40,999 nucleotides of DNA, taken from assembly GCF_000143415.4 (NCBI RefSeq), contig NW_003314275.1, forward strand, positions 2,569,909 through 2,610,907, read 5' to 3'. Positions 29,986-39,999 of this stretch are shown here, one piece after another. The notes beneath the pieces were generated by a model. The model worked only from the letters and a program-made list of their open reading frames with translations, did no database searches and was not told the DNA's origin. The stretch comes from Selaginella moellendorffii. Its lineage: Eukaryota; Streptophyta; Lycopodiopsida; Selaginellales; Selaginellaceae. The translations under genes were made by a program, and so were the position numbers. Every line of letters starts with the position of its first letter. The first letter of the stretch is position 1.

Positions 29986-30291
29986 TTAGGCGCTGGCGGA
30001 CTTGTAGTGGTAGAGCTTGCCTACCACATGAAGCGCCGTCACAAACCCTATGAAGCAGAGGCTCATCACGAGCACCATCGTCGGCGTGATCTTGAGCCCC
30101 GGCGCATCGTCTGTGTAGAACCTAAGCATATTTCCGCCGCTGCCCCCAAATCCTCCACTCCCGGACGAAGCGCGCCTCCGCCGGAGCCCCGATGCGTTGC
30201 CGGCAGCTCCGCGGGGGCCCGATCCGGCGCCTCCACGGCCAGCGGCCACCACCGATGCAGCTTGCTGACTCTGCGACGCGCCTTTGGCCAT
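29986..30291 (-). CDS. SEC61B: Sec61 beta subunit of the ER translocon
   Basis: 101 codons without an intron. The cytosolic part is Gly/Ala/Ser-rich with a basic LRRRR stretch, followed by the family motif [20 protein letters not shown] and a single C-terminal membrane helix ([17 protein letters not shown]). This is a tail-anchored subunit of the Sec61 channel at the ER, of normal family length. It is transcribed away from the NDUFAF2-like gene through a shared promoter of about 120 bp. Confidence 0.96.
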   Translation of the reverse strand: MAKGASQSQQAASVVAAGRGGAGSGPRGAAGNASGLRRRRASSGSGGFGGSGGNMLRFYTDDAPGLKITPTMVLVMSLCFIGFVTALHVVGKLYHYKSASA

Positions 30292-30412
30292 TGCTCTGTT
30301 CTGAAGAACCCTAAGTTTGTAAGGAACCCTATAACCAGTTTATAGAACTTTAAGCCACGTGGCGATAAAGGAATCTGGCATCTTTTGCCGTTTGAGAAAG
30401 CCCTAGGAAGGA
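30292..30412. promoter_or_regulatory. 121-bp bidirectional promoter with mirrored TATA motifs and G-box
   Basis: Between two divergent ATGs. ctataacc on + (30329-30336) faces ctataaac on - (30345-30338), giving a near-palindromic TATA pair. A palindromic G-box gccacgtggc lies at 30354-30363. Three aaccct/agccct strings of telo-box type flank these. Confidence 0.6.
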
Positions 30413-31369
30413 ATGCTAGCGAGAATTTCCCAGTGGGTCGCCAAGGCCAGTGGCGGCAGGAGCGTGGCGTGGATTGTGAAGCTCAATGGCGGCAAGGAGC
30501 TCATCGGGCGGGACGATGGCGGGAACACGTATTTCCGGAAGCCTTTCGTCAATGATCTAGGCGTTTGTGAGTAGAAAATTTTCGGTTTTTCCAGTGTTTT
30601 CGAGCGAATTTTTGATCTGGGAATCGTTGCTTCTAGCAACAGAGAAGCGGTGGATGGAGTTTGCAGGCGATCCAGATCCCACAACCGTGCCGGGTATTTT
30701 TAACTTCTAGATTTTCTTGTTTGTTCTTCCTTCTCAAAGTTTCTCTAGTCGAGTGGAGTAGATGGCTGACTTACACGAGAAAGGATGCGCCGACGCCACA
30801 GGCAAGAAAGATTTTTTTTTCTTCACTTGAGATGATAATTCCTTTTTTCTTGTTTTGTAGGAGTTAGTGGACAAAGCTTTGTATCGCAAGAATGTGAAGA
30901 TCAAGGCAGCATGTAATGTTGTGTGAAAAATGGTTTTCACTTTAACACAGGATCGATTGCGCAGTAATACAGAAGGAGGAAGAGAAGCGAATTTTCAGAG
31001 CCAAGAGCTTGAAGAAGGAAGGAGGTATGTTTGCTGGGTTTTTCTTCTTCCAAAAGTCTCTCAGAGATTTAAATCTTGTAATGCAGTCGATATGAGTCCC
31101 CAGACTATGGAAAGGTTTCTACGTCAGGTTTCATCGCAGGGTAAATGCTTTCCTCTATGTCTATTGTTTTTCCTGTCCTTCTGTAACATAGCTTAAGTAA
31201 TTCTTAGATGAAAAGAGCCAAGATACCAGTGATTGGAGCCCGGTAGATTCTTCAAGGTACCAATTCAATATTGCACTTGCCTTGTAAAGAACTCACTCCT
31301 TGATTTGGTAGTTCAACGGAGCCTTCAGGCACAGGCGACACTTTTGTGCCAGGGAAATGGCGACCTTAA
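30413..31369 (+). CDS. Complex I assembly factor NDUFAF2-like (B17.2L), 8 exons
   Basis: Exons 30413-30566, 30637-30693, 30749-30801, 30861-30912, 30965-31024, 31087-31140, 31208-31256 and 31312-31369 join to 178 residues. Homologous to the NDUFA12/NDUFAF2 family of mitochondrial NADH dehydrogenase. Start MLARISQWVAKA; core KELIGRDDGGNTYFRKPF, then EKRWMEFAGDPDPTTVPVEW, SRWLTYTRKDAPTPQEL; an acidic-basic KEEEKRIFRAKSLKKEG segment; and the end FVPGKWRP. The length and split core fit the assembly factor better than the 12-kDa subunit. The third intron (30802-30860) starts with GC. The acceptor at 30964 was chosen over an earlier cag at 30950 because only it keeps the frame open. Confidence 0.85.
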
Positions 31370-31397
31370 ATTAGTTTGGAATAACTAATAGATTTAA

Positions 31398-31423
31398 CTA
31401 GCAGGGCTCCCAGCTCCGCTGGG
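31398..31423 (-). other. Helitron-type 3' terminus (hairpin plus CTAG)
   Basis: - strand order: 6-bp stem, loop GGA, 6-bp stem, AGCCCTG, CTAG, then TTAAATC outside. It lies 29 bp after the NDUFAF2-like stop codon, inside that gene's likely 3' UTR. Confidence 0.6.
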
Positions 31424-33379
31424 AAAAGTAAAGATGAAAATATGTTGTTATATATACTTTGGAGCAGAACAACATGTAAGTCTGAAAAAAATAAAAGAGA
31501 TAGCCATGTCTAAAAAAGTGTTAATAGTCATTTACAACTTTTGATGTTACAAGTTAGTGATAGTAATTTTGTAGGTACATGATGCAAGTGCTAAGAACTT
31601 GCATCCACTCTTGCCATATAGAAGAGGGGAAGAATTACTGGCAAAGATCTTGGGATTGTCCTTTTCTAAGGCTGATAGGCCATAGTTTATCACAAAAAAA
31701 AAATGGGAAGAGGGGAAAAGGAGGAAATATAGTAGTGTTGCCATTACTTCTCTCCTTGCATCCTCCCCACTGCTAGCAAGTCTTCTAGCAATTTATCCAA
31801 TGATAATGAGCTTTGCCATGAGTGGCTAAGTTGATTAAGCATAACTTCAAAACCGAAAGAAAGAGTATAATGGTACTTCAAGAATTCATTGTTGCCACCA
31901 AATTTGATAGTAAAAAGTGGATGTTTGTATACTGCTCATTCAAAATTTATGTTTGTTTCTATTGTGATGAACATTTAACACGTGACTCATTCAAAATGTC
32001 TGCCAGGAAGTAATGCTTTGAGTCATAAAACAAATTCCCATAAATATGGAAATTCAACCACTATCATCTTCCAAATCTTATTTGTAAAATGTTGTAACTA
32101 CTCTTGCTTCATCACGACCAAAACCTAAAACACTTGAAAAAGAATGTAAAACACTAAATTACCAACATTTATCCTCTCTAGTTCAAAATTCTTTTGCAAG
32201 AAAATGACTAAAACAGTAAGGTTTACACACTTTCCATTTATTTTGTCACTAATTCTTCCACTCCTTGTCATTCGATGGCTAGTGATTGTAAGCCATCAAG
32301 AAGCACATGCAAGTAATGCAATCAGCTTGGAATCCTTCTCGTTACATCCTCCCAAAGTTTTTTCAAGCACATGGAGAGCATCTTGACAAGGTATGAATCT
32401 AAATGTCCTATCCAAGTCTGTCTCTATCTGAAAATCCTTCTTAGAAACACTTTTGACATGACTTGAACATTTTGGATGTACACAGTGTCCTCCTGTCTTA
32501 AGAAGCCAAGACAGGATTTTATGCAATGCAACATGCTCAAGGTACTTTGCTTTTGTCATCCAAGCTTTCTTTTCTCCCAAGGTTTAAAATTCTACTCTCT
32601 GCTAGGAAGTTTTCCTGACCCCTCCAAGATTCTAATCAAGAGACTCCTCAAGTTTCTAATCAACCATTTCCAGAGCATCTGCTCACAGCTATATAGAGCC
32701 TCTGCCCTCAGCTATACAGATATTTCTAGAGCCTTTTTGGTTCTTTTTTTTTTTTCTATTCTTGTTTTCATCTCTCATTTTCCAGGCATCTTCATCAATT
32801 TGCCTAAAACTCAATGATGATTTTGATCTTGCCGCGAGCAACACTGGCAGGAATGTCACTGCTGGTGGACAACAGCAGCACCGACATGACCTGAAGCATA
32901 GCAATCTCATTCTTTTCGTCACTTTCAGAGAGAAGCATAGAGACATCCAACAAGAATGCCAAACCTGGAGTGCCTCTACTTCATTCTGCCATGAACTATC
33001 ATGCTGCATAAGCTCCTTGCCATTAAAGCAATTCACAAAAACTAAGGGTTTCTCCATATTCGACCAGTCATAGCTGTACGTGCTATTTCGTCTTAGCATG
33101 ATGCTAGAGCCACCTCAAGCTCCTGTAAAATGGCTTCCACCAACACTCGGAGTAGGAGACACCCCTGATTGGCTTTTGCATGTCTTCAGTACATGCATCT
33201 GACAGCTTCCACCTCAATACAAATCACAGTCTCAAAAACAACCAATTCTTCGCCATTCAAACACATGAAGATGAGACTCAATCCCTAGGCAGGACAGAAA
33301 ATGACAACTGGAATCGGAGTAAGCCCGGCAAGGATAATCAAAATAGCATACCTCACATGCGATATACATTTGTGCTGGC
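31424..33379 (-). other. Helitron interior, unidentified segments
   Basis: AT-rich to about 32290 with no gene. A - strand frame at 32580-32296 (ILSWLLKTGGHCVHPKCSS, then FRFIPCQDALHVLEKTLGG) is open for 94 residues but unrecognised. A second - strand stretch at about 32990-32813 reads LLDVSMLLSESDEKNEIAML, then SSDIPASVARGKIKIIIEF and a stop, and looks like a real gene end of unknown origin. Both may be further captured exons. Confidence 0.35.
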
Positions 33380-34320
33380 TTATATTGCATTGACAGCTTC
33401 CCATGTCATTGTTTCCAGATCAAAGATGTTGAGGTCATTGAGCAAACACATTGGAGTCTTCTCCACCAAACATGACTCCACTAAGCAGGATCCGATCAGT
33501 GAAACAGACTGGCCCCTCAAACAGCAAATGGTCAATCTCAGATTCGTGATACAGTATGTCACATTCACCGGAGCTTGTCCATATGTTGGAAAACGCAACC
33601 AAATGAAAGCCTGCGTATCAAAAACATGAATTGGAGATAGAGAGCACTGAAGTGAGACACTGAAATGCATTATATTAACCTGAGATAGAGTCAAGGGTTT
33701 CTCAAGTGGCCACCAACAAACAGCATCCTGTTCTTCAGATTCTAAAAACACTCGGGAATATTGCAAGATGAAAGTATAAAGCTAAGAAATGACCGGCACA
33801 GGGTGGGATCAGTGGCATGGACAAGGACAAAAGGAGACATTGGGAGCTTTTACTCAACTTTGGACCAGGTGGGTGTTCTTAAATTGAGCATCTATGGCAA
33901 AGGTGCAACATCAGATATTAGCAAAACACTACATACCTGGACATCGTTCCACCATTTGCTGATGGCAGCAAAGGGGATGGAGGAGAGTTGTTTATAGCAG
34001 GGATGTACTCCTGAAGGCTTGGATTTAAATCATTGTCTTGCATAGGCTGAAAGAATGCTGCAAAGGTTTAGTTCTAACACAAAAACGAACAAATATAAAG
34101 CCATTTCAACAATTCCCTCAACTTTTTCCCCTTGCGACTTGACTACCAGTCTGGATCCGCAAGTGAAACTGAAAGTCCTCATGTCAAAAGCATGAACTTG
34201 AGATAGAGAGTACTGAAGTGGATGGATCTCAAAGCTCCTCTACATTACATTAACCTGAGACAGAGTCGGGGGAGTTTTTTGAGTGGCCACCCACAACAAA
34301 CAGCATCCTGTCTCTAAACA
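33380..34320 (-). pseudogene. ACBP4/5-like (acyl-CoA-binding/kelch) fragment, copy C
   Basis: On the - strand, from 34310 down: a kelch piece with the VATQK string; a DPDW-type block near 34160; PAVNNSPPSPLLPSANGG, which jumps directly to NDVQ near 33940 (an internal deletion relative to copy A); PPCAGHFLAL; a second VAT kelch piece near 33710; SPIHVFDTQAFIWLRFPTYG near 33600; and LLNDLNIFDLETMTWEAVN ending at about 33383. The order matches the kelch region of plant ACBP4/ACBP5 (GGHS, VFDxxTxxW, LLNDLHxLDLxTMTW). Stops and frame shifts are frequent. Confidence 0.6.
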
Positions 34321-34321
34321 T

Positions 34322-34935
34322 TTTTGCTCTGTGAAGGCCGAATCCTCACCCCTGTATTTCCCATCCGGCCAGATTCCAAAGCCTATGCGATCCACAAAAG
34401 TTCTCCAGGATCTGGCTGTGAGGTGGAAGAAGCAACACATCCGCAAACTCCACGGCATCCTCCACAATCTCCTCAATCTTCTTTTCGAGGGCTTTCAACT
34501 CTGCCTCACTGGCTAGTCTTTCTTCCAGCAAGTACTTCTTGAAAGGAGGGATGGGATTGCGAGCGGCATGCTTGCTCTTTTGCTCTGGGCAGAAAGAAAG
34601 AACAAAGTTTAGCTTCCAAAGAACCAGAAGAGAGCGAAGAACAAAGCAAGGCACTTACCAGGCTTGCAGAGCTCGTCCGGATCGGCGAGAGAATGACCTC
34701 TATATACCGATAAGTCTCACACTCCACTAATATCGGGCCGTCACCCTCCGAGCTCTCGCAATGGCTTCCTTGGCCACCTCGCTGACTTTGAGCACGTCCA
34801 TTCCATCAACGTAAACTCCATGCATACAAAAGCCTCTCTTTTCTTCCAGATCTCTGGCACTAATGTAGCTCGAAAGTGGTCCATGCCAATTGCCCAGAGG
34901 TTGTTCTCCACCACGTGGACAATCGAGGTAGACAG
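34322..34935 (-). pseudogene. Plastid pyruvate dehydrogenase E1 alpha fragment, captured
   Basis: On the - strand: VVENNLWAIGMDHFRAT, EIWKK, then in another frame VYVDGMDVLKVSEVAKEAIA, LVECETYRY, GHSLADPDEL (frame-shifted). An intron with gtaagt and ttctgcccag borders is retained (about 34663-34588). Then ARNPIPPFKKYLLEERLA, EAELKALEKKIEEIVEDAVEF, SQILEN, and after another shift GFGIWPDGKYRGEDSAFTE. This is the C-terminal half of plastid E1 alpha in correct exon order. Upstream it is fused at GFHLWYL to the ACBP-type block, and at its end it runs straight into a kelch piece. It is not functional. Confidence 0.8.
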
Positions 34936-35235
34936 ATACCAGAGGTGAAAACCATTCATTGCAAACATCAATCTCTCCATAATAGTGGAGCACTTGACAT
35001 AATTTTCTTCCATTTTCACCTCCGTGACAATCCCACCATTTGCTGATGGCAGCAAGAAGGATGGTTGAGAGTTGTTTACAGCAGGGATGTCCTCCTCCTG
35101 TCTTGCATAGGCTGAAAGAATGCTGCAAAGTTTTAGTTATAACACAAAAAAGATAAAATATAAAGCCATTTCACCAATTTCCTCAACTTTTTGCCCTTGC
35201 GACTTGACTACCAGTCTGGATCTTGTTCCTGCACG
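34936..35235 (-). pseudogene. ACBP4/5-like fragment, copy B
   Basis: The - strand repeats the block found in copies A and C: the DPDW-type string near 35220, an intron-like T-rich tract, then AVNNSQPSFLLPSANGG, EENYVKCSTIMERLMFAMNGF and HLWYL, where it joins the PDH E1 alpha piece. Confidence 0.6.
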
Positions 35236-35990
35236 TGAAAGTGAAAGTCCCCGTGTCAAAATCATGAACTGGAGATAGAGAGCTCTGAAATGAGATGGAT
35301 CTCAAAGCTCCTCTGCATTACATTAACCTGATACAGAGTTGGGGAAGTTTTTTGAGTGGCCACCCACAACAAACAGTTATTAAAGAGCGAAAAGCTACAT
35401 ACCTGGACATCGTTCACATAGTGGTTCCCTCCAATCATGAACATCTTATCATGTACAACCGCTGCTGCATGCTGCACACCAAGGTTTACAATGTAGTTTC
35501 ACACAAAAAAAAAAGACAAACCTGATAGTGAGATGCTGATCTTCATCCAGATACCAGAGGTGAAAACCATTCGTTGCAAACATCAATCTCTCTATAATCG
35601 TGGAGCACTTGACATCACTTTCTTCCATGTTCATCTCCTTGGAAAGCCCACCATTTGCTGATGGCAGCAAGGGGGATGGAGGAAAGTTGTTTACAGCAGG
35701 GATGTACTCCTCCTGAAGGCTTGGATTTAAATCATTGTCTTGCATAGGCTGAAAGAAAGCTGCAAAGTTTTAGTTCTAACACAAAAATGAAAAAAATATA
35801 AAGCCATTTCACCAATTTTCTCAGCTTTTCTCCCTGGCGACTTGACTACCAGTCTGGATCTTGTTCCTGCAAAGATAAATAGATGGAAACTCTCAAAAAA
35901 CATTGAAATACTTACTTTCAAGGTTCTAAAGAAGAGCCGCATAGCTTCAGTCAATGGCCCACTTCTCCACTACGAGCGCAAGCCGTGAGA
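35236..35990 (-). pseudogene. ACBP4/5-like fragment, copy A (most complete 5' part)
   Basis: - strand order: LTEAMRLFFRTLK (about 35955, end of the acyl-CoA-binding domain, as in EAMRLF of ACBPs), intron, EQDPDW then a stop (about 35870), intron, NDLNPSLQEEYIPAVNNFPP, ANGGLSKEMNMEESDVKC, FATNGFHLWYLDEDQHLTI, intron, HAAAVVHDKMFMIGGNHYVN (first kelch, about 35474), intron, and LFVVGGHSK (second kelch, about 35375). The gene structure was captured with introns. Just upstream (about 36050-35965) lies VCPDETSHLLLLTACARSG, possibly a PPR scrap. Confidence 0.65.
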
Positions 35991-36064
35991 AGCAGCAAAT
36001 GGCTTGTCTCATCCGGGCACACAATCTTCATTTCCAAAACCTTGCTCCAACTAAAGGAAATATT

Positions 36065-36081
36065 AACACACACACACACAC

Positions 36082-36126
<45 letters not shown>
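36065..36126. repeat. Compound (AC)n-(AG)n microsatellite
   Basis: About 18 bases of AC dinucleotides followed by about 43 bases of pure AG. It lies at the candidate 5' end of the Helitron. Confidence 0.95.
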
Positions 36127-36131
<5 letters not shown>

Positions 36132-39100
36132 GCTCACAATCTGCCCAATTGCCCTAAGAAATTTCACTTGATTTGAAGCATCACTAAAATCATATTGAAG
36201 CCTTTGGCACTTGATCTATGCCATCTATTTGAAGTTTTTGAACCATTAGATTATAAGCATATTCATAAATAATATTTTAAAAATGGAATAAAAGACATCA
36301 GATGCCATATGCCAATAGCAAGTTTAAATAAGGGAGTTTGATTATTTGTGGTGTCACATATTCCATTTTTAGAATATTATCATTTAATTAGGACTTTTAA
36401 TTATAGAAGGATAAGATATTTAGACAAGAAGAAGATTGGAAACCTGGCTACTGGCGAAGTGGCAATTGGCTCACTCACCCCCTCCCACTCTAGCCTATTG
36501 AGCTCGTTGCATAACAACCTCACCCACATAGCTCTTATTTATTATATAACCACATCAACTACAACTGCAAGAGCAGCACATTGTCTGGTGGGATTTGCAT
36601 TGGTTAACAAGAAGCTTGTTATATTCCTTTTGAGCTTGAGTTTGGAATATATGCCTTTTGAGCTTAGAATTGACAACATAGAGGGCATAATTTGTTAGAG
36701 TAAAAAAAAAAAAAAAACCCATGAATAATAACCCTTTTTTGTATAATTTACCCTAAAAATAATTTGTTGAGAACATCTTATTCCACTTCATGCTTGTTGT
36801 TGCAATTAAAACCCATAGGATGAACAAACATTAGTATTGTTATAGCCCTTCCTGCCTTCTTCATAATCATTTTGAGATGTATAATTTTGTTTGTATATTC
36901 AAGACTTAAAATGATCTGAACAAAATAAAGTTTGCTATTAGAAATAAAAAATTGCATCCCAAGCACTTGATTATCTGTCTTCCCTAAGTAATACATTCCC
37001 CTCCTTAACACTAGTAGCTTTTGGATTATACACTATTAACACCATTAGGGAAAGATCACTATGTAGTCTTAACACATTCATCAAAAACCTTATATTGGAA
37101 AGTCTTCTCATTGTAGATTAATTTATGCATTTCCCATTCTACTTCTTTATTATGCATTTTACCAAGGTGGACGTTTATATTTTTTTTTTTGGTCCTCAAA
37201 CAATGTGTTTTTCACAACCTCAAATTTGGATTTGTTCAGAGTTATACCTATATGTATACACCTTCTAGTAAAAAATGAAGAAAGAAACATCGTGAAAAAA
37301 GAAAAAATGGATAAAAGAGTATCAAAAGAGGAATTTTTAATAGCTATTAAGGTGGAAAATGAGATAAGAAGAAGGAAATATGCTAAAAGTTTAGAGAATA
37401 TAAAACCTTCTATTATAAAATATTTCAACCATCACAAGATAAGTAAAAGATTCATACTATTTAACTTCTTTAATGTATAATTCAACACTTGAAATGAGAA
37501 AATTAATAAAAATGTTTACACACTCAAAAGAAACTTCTCAAAAACAATAATAAAACAAAAACGTTTAACAACACCCATAATTAAAACTTTAATAAAAGTG
37601 ACTTAACATTTGGAACAAAAAAATACTCTAATAAAAAACTCTGCCAATAAAATAAAATCAAGATTTTCAACTTTACACACATGCTCAACATTTAGATTAA
37701 TATGAAGAGGATAAAAAATACTCAACTCAACATTAAATTGAGAATGAGAATCATAAGAGATATAAATGATTAATATGTTAGAAGAAGGAAATACTATAGG
37801 TGAAAAAATACTATGAATATGAGAGGTGGTTTAAGTCTAGAAATAATAAAAAGTTGGGAAAGAGTAGAAGGTAAAAAGAAAAGATTAGTTGGTAGATTAA
37901 AGAATTGATATCTACCTCGCAAAATCATTAACTTATCTTCAAAACTATCCTTAAAGTAAATGAATTATTCATTAATAAAAATCCACTCAAGCTCATAAAC
38001 ATCGTCTTTCCATAAACTCAATTCTTGAATATTCTCCAAAAAATTGAATTACATCATTTATAACTCTTCAATTAATATCACAATAACACTCCACATTAAT
38101 ATTAAACATTAATACACTAAGAATAAAAAACACTATATAATCACATCCCATAGAAATTAAAGATGGCAATAGACTAGTGATTAGAGTAGTATCAATAAAA
38201 CACCCTACATAACATCAAAAACTTAATATAAAGAGAATTCAACCATAAAAACAACATTGTTGGATGACAATAATGATATATTATTTGTAGTTTAGAATGA
38301 CACACTCCTTGATTAATGATAACATGGCATTACAAAATTGTTAGAATCCCTCTTTACTTTTAAATTAGGGAGTTCAAACTTTAAGTGATGATGCATTTAT
38401 CTGTTTTTTCCTATGTTAAGGGGCTTTCCTTTCAACATTTAGTGACTCCATTAAAGAAGATTAATTCTTAGTCAATCCTCCCCTTAATTCTCTAGTTTTT
38501 TAGTTGTTTTTTGTGGATCGGGAGAAAATTTGTAAACAATTTGATAGCGTTAGCACTAAAAATATCCCAAAGGCAAAGATGAGTGTGTTAGATTATAAAA
38601 TTTATCATGTTATGCCAAAATTCTAGAAAAGCTTTCAGATTTTCTTCTTTTTAGACAATAAATAATGATTTTTTTTATTCTACACATGAATGATTGATGT
38701 TTTTGGGCTGTAGAGATAATGACTTATAGACCTTGTCAAACTCTTCATCTTAGCATAAAAATTGCTCAATTTAACTTTTAAAATATGACATGCAAGATAT
38801 TTTCTCTCATGGTGCAAGTAGTAGTTGGTTTGGAAGGTTATGTGTTACTATTTCTTCCACCATTTCAATCTTTATTAAGTGTTATTGGTAAATTTACTTC
38901 TGCTCTTTCTATAGATAATTTTCATATGCATTTTTGTAAACACTTAATTATTTTGAATATGGAAGAGTTCTCATGCAATCTAAGGTATTATAAAGGGATA
39001 TTTTCTTACATGGCCAAATGGATCTTGTAAAGAGCTTTCCAAAGCACTTGATCTCACTCTTTATATGCCCTATATAAGTAGAAACATAATTAAGGTATAT

Positions 39101-39999
39101 ACTTACTAGTTTTTTCAACAAGTTTTAGCAAGATTTTTATGAGATTTCTTTTGAGAGACATGTTGTATATACTTTTAGCTTCCCTTTGCATTCAATTTTG
39201 TCAATTTTCATATGCTTAATAGAGAGTTTGAATGAGTCACACTTTGTTCTTTGTTGTGAGGAGCTTTTTAAAAGCAAGTTTGGTAATTTTTATGCTTTAA
39301 TTCTATGCTTTGAATATGTGACATTATGTTTTCCCCATCTCCTTGAGTTGAGAGGCATTTTTGTGGTGTAAAGCTATGTTTTCTTACATTTTTCACTATA
39401 GAACAAGTTTAGAGTCATTTGGAGTCTTCAAGTTTTCTTTCTAAGTGCCTAGCAAGCACATTACATATCTTTAACAATTTTGTTTTACTCAACTTAGATC
39501 TCTCAGCAAGTATTATGATTGGGCAATTGCAATGATCTACATATTTCATGCTTGTGCATACGAGGAGTATAGGAAGTTAGTTGGTCCTTGGTTCTATGCA
39601 TGTTGGAAGTTTTCTAGGCTCTAACAGGAGTTCTATTATTATACAACTCATTTAGAGAGTAAGTGTTCTACTTTTAATACTATGTAGATCTCCCAAGTTA
39701 GTATTTGATTACAAATTTTGCTTCTGCTAGTGATCCACCACATCCACTATAACTAAGATGAGTTTTTAGCATTTTTAAGCCTCCATCAACAACTATGCAT
39801 CAATGTGACATGGCATAACCACCACCTTTATTGCCACCGATGTTAATAACATATGTTTTAGAGTAAAGAATGGAGTTGCCAATCTTTGAGCCAAGAATTG
39901 GAATCTCTATGGATGATCATTTTGTGTCTTTCTCTTTATATTGTGCTAACAACTGAATCACCAACAATCCGATGAAGTGTGGGGTATTTGCTCAGTTGA
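36127..39999. other. AT-rich, CpG-depleted DNA without recognisable genes
   Basis: I see no supported gene. CpG dinucleotides are very rare (about 20 by hand count from 36,181 to the window end). The longest open frames (for example 37205-37480, Lys/Ile-rich) look like chance products of AT-rich sequence. It probably consists of old, methylated transposon sequence, possibly including the upstream part of the Gypsy element below. Confidence 0.5.

Larger units (their letters stand above)
31398..36126 (-). mobile_element. Putative gene-capturing Helitron (non-autonomous)
   Basis: The 3' end on the - strand is at 31398: hairpin stem cccagc/gctggg with a 3-nt loop (31423-31409), 7 nt, then CTAG (31401-31398) followed by host T. 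This is the hairpin about 11 nt before CTRR|T arrangement of Helitrons. The interior holds pieces of unrelated host genes in the same orientation, introns included (ACBP/kelch, plastid PDH E1 alpha, a possible PPR scrap). The 5' end is uncertain: A|TC at 36127/36126 fits the rule but lies in a microsatellite. No Rep/helicase coding is seen, so it would be non-autonomous. Base composition changes at its left edge. Confidence 0.5.

Noticed and set aside
36065-36126. Microsatellite as a firm Helitron 5' end
   Set aside because: A|TC fits at 36127/36126, but any AG run gives many such sites, so it is only a candidate.
37205-37480. Open frame of 91 codons, Lys/Ile-rich
   Set aside because: Composition mirrors the AT-rich DNA; no start context, domain or neighbouring exon supports it.
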